Origin: Dehalococcoidia bacterium
GTDB taxonomy: Bacteria > Chloroflexota > Dehalococcoidia > UBA2979
DNA length: 9,056 bases
NCBI GenBank assembly: GCA_030745285.1
Contig: JASLOV010000298.1
Span: 1 to 9,056 of the forward strand
Direction of reading: 5' to 3'
Shown here: piece by piece, positions 5,391-9,056 of the stretch
How positions within the stretch are numbered: the first letter of the stretch is position 1
Layout of the letters: every line of letters starts with the position of its first letter
The notes under the pieces: generated by a model
Told to the model about the DNA's origin: nothing
Databases searched by the model: none
The model's input: the letters and a program-made list of their open reading frames with translations, nothing else
Position numbers and translations under genes: made by a program

Positions 5391-7082
5391 TCAGGGGGCG
5401 GTAGCGGCTCGAGGCTCCGCGGAGGGCGGTGGCCGCCCGGTGGCAGCCCGCGCCTGGTGGACGGCGGGCAACCGCTCGAACAGCCGCTGACCGTCGACGT
5501 ACGTCTGCTGGACGGTGATCTCGCGGATGTCCTCGGCCGCGACGGCGCCGGGGTCGTGGCTGAGCACGACCATGTCGGCGCGCTTGCCTGCCTCGAGTGT
5601 GCCCACCTCGTGATCGCGTGACATCGCCCGCGCGCCGCCGAGCGAGTAGAGTCGCAGCCCCTCGGTCGCGCTGATCGCCTCCTCGGGCGCGACCTGCTCG
5701 ACGCCGTCGCGCGTCCTGCGGCTGACGATCGAGAACAGCCCCTTGAGCGGTTCCAGCGGCGCGCAGGGAAAGTCCGAGCTCGCCGCGACGGCGACACCCT
5801 CATCCAGCAGCATGCGCATCGGCGCGGGCGGCGCGTCGATGCCCAGCTCCGCCAGCGTTACGGCGGCGCGGTCCCCGCCCTGGTAGAAGAACGGTGGCTG
5901 GTGGCAGACGATCACGCCGAGCGCGCTCGCGCGCGCGATCTGCTCGCGCGTCGGCTGAGAGAAGTGCTCGATGCGGTGCGTCACCGCCGCTGACGGGTAC
6001 TCGCGGATCGCCCGCTCGAGCGCATCGAGCCCCTGCTCGATCGCCCACGTACCGAGGCAGTGAATGGCGACCTGGAGCCCGCGTGATGCCGCCGCCAGCG
6101 CCAGCCGGTCCGCCTCTTCCTGCGTGTAGTACGGCGCGCCGAGGTGCTCGCGGTGGCCGTCCGCGTGGACTTTCCAGCCGGCGCTGCGGGGGAAGACCGG
6201 GTCCATGAAGATCTTGACGGTGCCGCCGCGCAGGCGGTCGGAGACATCGTCCTCGGTGAACTCGCCGGCCGCGGCGCGCTCGGGCGGTGCGAAGAATTGA
6301 TCGCCTGCGCGCATCTGGTGAATCGCGATCGGCAACTGGCCGCGCGAGTCCGCCATCCGGTACATCGCCGCGCCCTCGGGCATGACGTTGGCGTCGCCGA
6401 CGCTCGTGATGCCGGCCGCGAGGTGGCGGAGCGCGTTCTGTTCAACGAGGTCCGCGACGGCCTGCTCGCCGTAGTACTCGATCAGCCCGGCCATCGAGCG
6501 CTGATGCACCGGGTTCATCGCCCGCTCCCAGAGCATGCCCGCGGGGGAACCGTCGGCCTCGCGCAGGATGCGGCCGCCATGGGGGTCAGGCGTGGCTGCG
6601 GCGATGCCGGCGATCGCGAGGGCGGCCGAGTTGGCATAGCAGGCGTGCACCGACGAATCGATCACGCAGACCGGGTTCTCCGGGGCGGCCGCGTCGAGTT
6701 CGCGCCGCATCAACTCGGCGGGCTCGCGTCCGCGGCGCGAGGAGTAGCCGATGCCCCAGATCCAGCGCCCGGCCTCGGCGCCCGCCGCCGCCGCGGCGAT
6801 GGCATCGAGCGCGCCGCGCTTGCCGTCGAGCGGCGGCATGCTGCAATCGACCGCGACCGGCTCGAAGGCCGTCAGGCTGAAGTGGTTGTGCGGGTCGATG
6901 AAGCCGGGCACGACGGTCCTGCCCTCGAGCCGCACCGTCTTCGTGCCCTCGTTCGCCAGCGCGGCGACCTCGGCGCTCGTCCCGGTCGCGACGATCCTGC
7001 CGTCGTCGACGGCGATCGCCTCGGCGCGTGAATCGCGCGCGTCGAGCGTGAGCACGGTGCCGCCGAGCATGATCAGGTCCAT
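5391..7082 (-). CDS. YtcJ-type amidohydrolase (amidohydrolase 3 family)
   Basis: The 563-residue metal-dependent hydrolase has the usual family length. It starts MDLIMLGGTVLTLD (the N-terminal beta-sandwich) and reaches VVPGFIDPHNHF with metal ligands His65 and His67. Other visible elements are GGTVKIFMD with Lys290 (candidate carboxylated bridging lysine), VAIHCLGTWAIEQGLDALE with His341, HRIEHFSQP with His373, and AASSDFPCAPLEPLKG with Asp437. The C-terminal sandwich is represented by VGTLEAGKRADMVVLSHDPGAV and the VQQTYVDGQRLF end. Such enzymes hydrolyse N-formyl, amide or cyclic imide bonds; the substrate here is unknown. I chose the ATG at 7082, with a GGGGGAAG ribosome site, over the 40-residue upstream extension, which has no homology and lies over the promoter. 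The gene is convergent with the hydratase fragment and divergent from the other one. Confidence 0.95.
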   Translation of the reverse strand: MDLIMLGGTVLTLDARDSRAEAIAVDDGRIVATGTSAEVAALANEGTKTVRLEGRTVVPGFIDPHNHFSLTAFEPVAVDCSMPPLDGKRGALDAIAAAAAGAEAGRWIWGIGYSSRRGREPAELMRRELDAAAPENPVCVIDSSVHACYANSAALAIAGIAAATPDPHGGRILREADGSPAGMLWERAMNPVHQRSMAGLIEYYGEQAVADLVEQNALRHLAAGITSVGDANVMPEGAAMYRMADSRGQLPIAIHQMRAGDQFFAPPERAAAGEFTEDDVSDRLRGGTVKIFMDPVFPRSAGWKVHADGHREHLGAPYYTQEEADRLALAAASRGLQVAIHCLGTWAIEQGLDALERAIREYPSAAVTHRIEHFSQPTREQIARASALGVIVCHQPPFFYQGGDRAAVTLAELGIDAPPAPMRMLLDEGVAVAASSDFPCAPLEPLKGLFSIVSRRTRDGVEQVAPEEAISATEGLRLYSLGGARAMSRDHEVGTLEAGKRADMVVLSHDPGAVAAEDIREITVQQTYVDGQRLFERLPAVHQARAATGRPPPSAEPRAATAP

Positions 7083-7140
7083 GACTGCTTCCCCCGTGCC
7101 GGCGCGTTGCCGTCGTTCCTCGCCTCGGACGACCGCGCGC

Positions 7141-7146
7141 ATTATA
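7141..7146 (-). promoter_or_regulatory. Consensus -10 element for the amidohydrolase gene
   Basis: The minus strand reads a perfect TATAAT (7146-7141), conspicuous in GC-rich DNA. A start around 7134 would give a leader of about 52 bases to the ATG at 7082. The -35 position shows no convincing match (CACGAA at 17 bases). Confidence 0.45.
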
Positions 7147-7178
7147 CGGTGCGCCCGCGCGGCTTCGTGCCGCCCACG

Positions 7179-7207
7179 TTGACGGGCCGGTGTGCCGCGC
7201 ATAGATT
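7179..7207 (+). promoter_or_regulatory. Candidate sigma-70 promoter of the truncated enoyl-CoA hydratase gene
   Basis: TTGACG (7179-7184), a 17-base spacer and TAGATT (7202-7207) form a good sigma-70 promoter, about 67 bases before the ATG at 7274. It is arranged divergently from the TATAAT of the amidohydrolase, only 32 bases away, so the two may share regulation. It now drives a broken gene and perhaps the fragment behind it. Confidence 0.55.
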
Positions 7208-7273
7208 CGCGCCGCGATTGCCCTGTCCGAGGGCGATGCGATGCAGCACCGGCCGAGCGAAGGGAGCGGGGAG

Positions 7274-7441
7274 ATGGCGTTCGAGAAGATCCTGTCTGAG
7301 ACGACGCCCGAGGGCGTGCTCATCCTCACGATGAATGACCCGGAGACGCTGAACGCGCTCGGCGAACCGCTTATGCCGGAGCTGCTTTCCGAGGTCGAGC
7401 GATTCGCCGCCTGCTTTGACGGCGAGCGTCGGACGATCTGA
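7274..7441 (+). pseudogene. Enoyl-CoA hydratase, N-terminal fragment
   Basis: The frame begins MAFEKILSETTPEGVLILTMNDPETLNALGEPLMPELLSEVERFAA, a textbook crotonase N-terminus (LTMNDPETLNALG is the first conserved loop). An AGGGAG ribosome site sits 7 bases before the ATG at 7274, and a promoter lies upstream. After about residue 46 (about 7411) the family match is lost where DPEVRAVVLTG-like sequence would be expected. The frame runs through nine unrelated residues (CFDGERRTI) to a TGA at 7439-7441. The gene is therefore cut off by a junction near 7412-7420, where a different coding frame takes over. It is probably not a remnant of the same copy as the fragment at 5028-5387, since the two are in the wrong order. 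Confidence 0.88.
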
Positions 7442-7790
7442 CGTGAACGTGCATCTGGTCGTGATCACCGGGTTTGCCGATGGCGCGAGGCAAGTCCAGA
7501 AGGAGATAGATGAAGCGGCACTGACTTGGCATCTGAATGTCTGCGATCCGCTTGATCAGTCGGATTGTGCGCTCAGCGATGAGTCGCGAATCTTTCAGAA
7601 TCCGGAAGATTGCGAGCGTGCAAGGCGACTCGTTACGGAGTGTGGCCAAAGAGCTGTAGCCAAGAATCCGCTGGGCTTCGGGGACTGCGAGGCTGTCGTA
7701 GTCTTCGATGCGACCTGTCCAAACAATTCGTTGCCGATCCTGTGGGGTGGCGATCGCGAGAAGTGGACACCCCTCTTCCCACGGTCATAG
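7416..7790 (+). pseudogene. C-terminal fragment of a PRTase-CE-like (phosphoribosyltransferase-like) protein
   Basis: The frame (about 124 codons to TAG 7788-7790) has a Rossmann-like strand VHLVVITGFADGARQVQKEI (13-31). It then has LNVCDPLDQSDCALSDESRIFQNPEDCERARRLV and the distinctive NPLGFGDCEAVVVFDATCPNNSLPILW (84-110), closing with WTPLFPRS. The GFGD...VVF...PNN(S/T)LPILW...LFPR ending is one I recognise from phosphoribosyltransferase-like proteins of predicted conflict and defence systems (PRTase-CE). Those proteins are roughly twice or three times this length, so the N-terminal PRTase core is missing. The only start is a TTG at 7416 with no ribosome site, right at the junction with the hydratase fragment. 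GC is visibly lower than in the flanks. The family assignment is from memory of the motif. Confidence 0.6.
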
Positions 7791-7883
7791 GGGCCTACGC
7801 GCACGGAGTCGCGACGCTTCAGGCCCTCCTACGGAGCGCCGTCTGAGCACAATCCGTGCGCAATGTGGGGTCCCCCGGTTCGC

Positions 7884-7935
7884 ACCCGTCCTGGCTCTAG
7901 CCTAGGAAGTGGTACAAAGACCGGGGGCAGGTCAC
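7884..7935. repeat. 52-bp direct repeat, right copy
   Basis: This copy matches the left copy (3953-4004) at 49 of 52 positions, in the same orientation, 3,931 bases away. Its left part contains GGC-TCTA-GCC and a CCTAGG palindrome that the left copy has lost by transitions. The right edge, GTCAC, supplies the TGA stop of the minus-strand anchored protein. The sequence just to the right is coding for that protein, so the repeat edge is a natural boundary of the inserted DNA. Between 7791 and 7883 I see nothing recognisable. Confidence 0.8.
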
Positions 7936-8429
7936 TTGAGCCAGCCCGGCAGGAATCCGATTTCGATCTTGACTCTCTTCGGATCCCCGCTCCCGACACC
8001 CAGTGTGAAGTTCCGGAGCACCGTGGTAGTGCGACCGTCGGCCCGGGGGGCCTCGGCGTCGATCAACCAGCCCACCGGGTGCTCGACGGAGAACGGCTGA
8101 CCGGGAGCTTCGAACCTCACCCGGGAATCACCGGCCACACGACCAGGCCCGGGCGTCGGAATCGGGGCCGGCGCGATGTACGGCTGCGGCGGCGGAACGA
8201 TGAGCGGCGTCGGACCGTTCAGTCCAGACCCAGCAGTGGGCAACGCGTCGAGACCGGCCTGCTGCTGCGCCCTCTCGTCCGGTGATGGAGGCGGCGGGAC
8301 GGGGGCGAAGCGATCCGGCCGCTTGTCCGGCCCAGCCCGCAGGGGGCTCACCGACGAGAGGGCCAGCGCGCCGACAATCGCCCCGACAATTCCTGCGCCA
8401 ATTGCGATGCGTACCCAGCGCGGCGTCAT
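7932..8429 (-). CDS. Membrane-anchored, proline-rich linker protein truncated at its C-terminus by the repeat
   Basis: From the ATG at 8429 (AGGA 8 bases upstream) the product is 165 residues. A GTG at 8447 behind GGAGG, only 4 bases away, would add six residues. A single membrane segment (residues 6-26, VRIAIGAGIVGAIVGALALSS) follows a short positive N-terminus, so the rest should lie outside the membrane. A linker very rich in Pro (about 40-100) leads to a small extracellular domain (104-165, RFEAPGQPFSVEHPVGWLIDAEAP...). That domain looks like the first strands of a PsbP-like or similar lipoprotein domain. The domain ends abruptly at LPGWLK, where the stop codon TGA comes from the repeat's edge. 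I do not know the function. An AT-rich, palindrome-rich region lies upstream. Confidence 0.65.
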   Translation of the reverse strand: MTPRWVRIAIGAGIVGAIVGALALSSVSPLRAGPDKRPDRFAPVPPPPSPDERAQQQAGLDALPTAGSGLNGPTPLIVPPPQPYIAPAPIPTPGPGRVAGDSRVRFEAPGQPFSVEHPVGWLIDAEAPRADGRTTTVLRNFTLGVGSGDPKRVKIEIGFLPGWLK

Positions 8430-8464
8430 GATTGTCTTCCTGGCCACACCCTCCGGCCGACCAT

Positions 8465-8493
8465 AGAGTCAGTCTTTGGAACAGCGCTGTCAA
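8465..8493 (-). promoter_or_regulatory. Candidate promoter of the anchored-protein gene
   Basis: The minus strand reads a perfect TTGACA (8493-8488). After 17 bases GACTCT (8470-8465) follows, which keeps only the A2 and T6 of the -10 consensus. The spacer contains ACAGCGCTGT (8481-8490), a perfect 10-base palindrome overlapping the -35, suitable for a repressor. Transcription would begin near 8458, just before the ribosome sites. Confidence 0.4.
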
Positions 8494-8495
8494 CA

Positions 8496-8560
8496 GATAA
8501 TCGCATCAAGATTATCATTATCGCGGTATCAGTTATCCAATCATAATTAAGGCGATACCG
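8496..8560. promoter_or_regulatory. AT-rich operator-like region with two inverted repeats
   Basis: Against a GC-rich background this stretch is clearly AT-rich. It holds GATAATC-N7-GATTATC (8496-8502 and 8510-8516), a tandem ATTATCATTATC (8511-8522), and CGGTATC-N23-GATACCG (8524-8530 and 8554-8560). Several GATAAT and TATGAT hexamers on the minus strand could serve as additional -10 elements. This suggests regulator binding upstream of the gene ending at 7932. The regulator is unknown. Confidence 0.4.
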
Positions 8561-8751
8561 GGCCATACGAGGAGTGAGATATCGATGCCTCGATCTCCAC
8601 GTTCTGGCATGATCGGAATGTTGTCGGGTGCCTGACTGCACGGTGGCCCTGGACGCAGGCGGCCCGCATCCTACGACCCTCCAGACGGCCCCGCAGAAGC
8701 AAGCCAGATTGGAGCCTCTTCGGACGTCGCCCCGCGCGCCCGCCGCGCTGG
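8561..8751. other. Gene-less stretch
   Basis: No coding frame with protein-like composition, no RNA gene and no repeat are visible between the palindrome region and the stop of the xanthine dehydrogenase gene. An imperfect inverted repeat, GAGATATCGA with TCGATCTC, lies near 8577-8598. The rest looks like degenerate spacer. Confidence 0.4.
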
Positions 8752-9056
8752 CTAAGCCTGGCCGTCGTCCGGCAGCAGCTCCTCAAGGATCGCGGTGGGG
8801 GAGGCCGGGAGCTTGCTCATGCGCACGCCGATGGCGTCGTAGATGGCGTTCGAGATCGCGCCGAGCGGCGGCACGATCGGCACTTCGCCGACGCCTCGCA
8901 CGCCGTAGGGATGGCCGGGGTTCGGCACCTCCACAAGGATGGTGTCGATCATCGGCACGTCCACGGTGGTCGGCATGCGGTAGTCGAGGAAACTGGCATT
9001 GCTCTGCCTGCCGTCGGGGTCGTAGAGGTACTCCTCGCTCAGCGCCATGCCGATGC
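8752..9056 (-). CDS. Xanthine dehydrogenase/CoxL-family molybdenum hydroxylase large subunit, C-terminal end
   Basis: The minus-strand frame enters at the window edge and ends with TAG (8754-8752), giving the last 101 codons. The sequence IGMALSEEYLYD...FLDYRMPTTVDVPMIDTILVE is the conserved late segment of the molybdopterin-binding domain. It is followed by HPYGVRGVGEVPIVPPLGAISNAIYDAIGVRMSKLPASP. The GVGE motif holds the glutamate that acts as the general base at the molybdenum in this family, and it is present. Substrate (purine, aldehyde, CO or aromatic CoA) cannot be decided from this end. The small FAD and iron-sulfur subunits, if they exist, lie beyond the right edge. The enzyme requires a pyranopterin cofactor, whose synthesis involves MoaD-type carriers. 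Confidence 0.93.
   Translation of the reverse strand, partial: IGMALSEEYLYDPDGRQSNASFLDYRMPTTVDVPMIDTILVEVPNPGHPYGVRGVGEVPIVPPLGAISNAIYDAIGVRMSKLPASPTAILEELLPDDGQA

Noticed and set aside
7083..7202. 40-residue N-terminal extension of the amidohydrolase
   Set aside because: It runs over the TATAAT promoter, is Arg-rich without homology, and the ATG at 7082 has a good ribosome site and the family N-terminus.
7868..7900. tRNA 3' end suggested by GGTTCGCACC
   Set aside because: The flanking bases do not pair to form a T-stem, and no anticodon or acceptor arm is found upstream.
1..9056. CRISPR array or tRNA/rRNA genes
   Set aside because: No regularly spaced short repeats and no structural RNA signature were found; the only long repeat occurs twice, almost 4 kb apart.

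Overview
The window is a high-GC bacterial segment. Its gene content is a thiolase-like/DUF35 pair, enoyl-CoA hydratases, a YtcJ-type amidohydrolase, a xanthine dehydrogenase large subunit, a MoaD-like protein and a DUF1697 protein. That mix is typical of heterotrophic Chloroflexota (Dehalococcoidia/SAR202- or Thermomicrobia-like) or Actinomycetota. The lineage is an inference from gene content and composition; no rRNA or marker gene is present.

Left block (1-3745) is mostly intact and metabolic. It holds a truncated-by-window protein resembling a family known mainly from cyanophages (1-555, minus), a DUF1697 gene with a promoter that predicts a leaderless mRNA (671-1216, minus), and a two-gene plus-strand operon. 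The operon encodes a thiolase-fold protein without the catalytic cysteine (1347-2474) and its zinc-ribbon/OB-fold DUF35 partner (2597-3013). The thiolase-like gene carries an in-frame TGA, followed by a perfectly in-frame stretch (to 2531) that reads like the missing family C-terminus. A minus-strand pair follows: a MoaD-like sulfur carrier with an unexpected tail after its glycines (3401-3745), overlapping a small HAD phosphatase (3057-3413).

Central block (about 3810-7935) is a mosaic. Lower-GC accessory DNA, with a transglutaminase-like Cys-His-Asp orphan (4167-4898) on one side and the C-terminal part of a PRTase-CE-like protein (7416-7790) on the other, abuts a metabolic island (about 5028-7415). 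The island has the C-terminal half of one enoyl-CoA hydratase, a complete amidohydrolase (5391-7082, minus) and the N-terminal 45 or so residues of another enoyl-CoA hydratase. Both hydratase fragments end abruptly where the accessory DNA begins. Two copies of a 52-bp direct repeat (3953-4004 and 7884-7935) lie in the accessory DNA, and the right copy supplies the stop codon of a truncated membrane-anchored protein (7932-8429, minus).

Right block (8430-9056) has an AT-rich regulatory patch with several short palindromes upstream of the anchored protein, then the C-terminus of a molybdenum hydroxylase (xanthine dehydrogenase/CoxL-like) that runs off the window. MoaD and this enzyme both belong to molybdopterin metabolism. 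The thiolase-like, hydratase and DUF35 genes suggest CoA-thioester degradation of steroid-, fatty-acid- or aromatic-type compounds. The most unusual points are the internal TGA in the thiolase-like gene, the repeat-associated mosaic with two broken hydratases, the transglutaminase-like orphan and the conflict-system PRTase-CE remnant.
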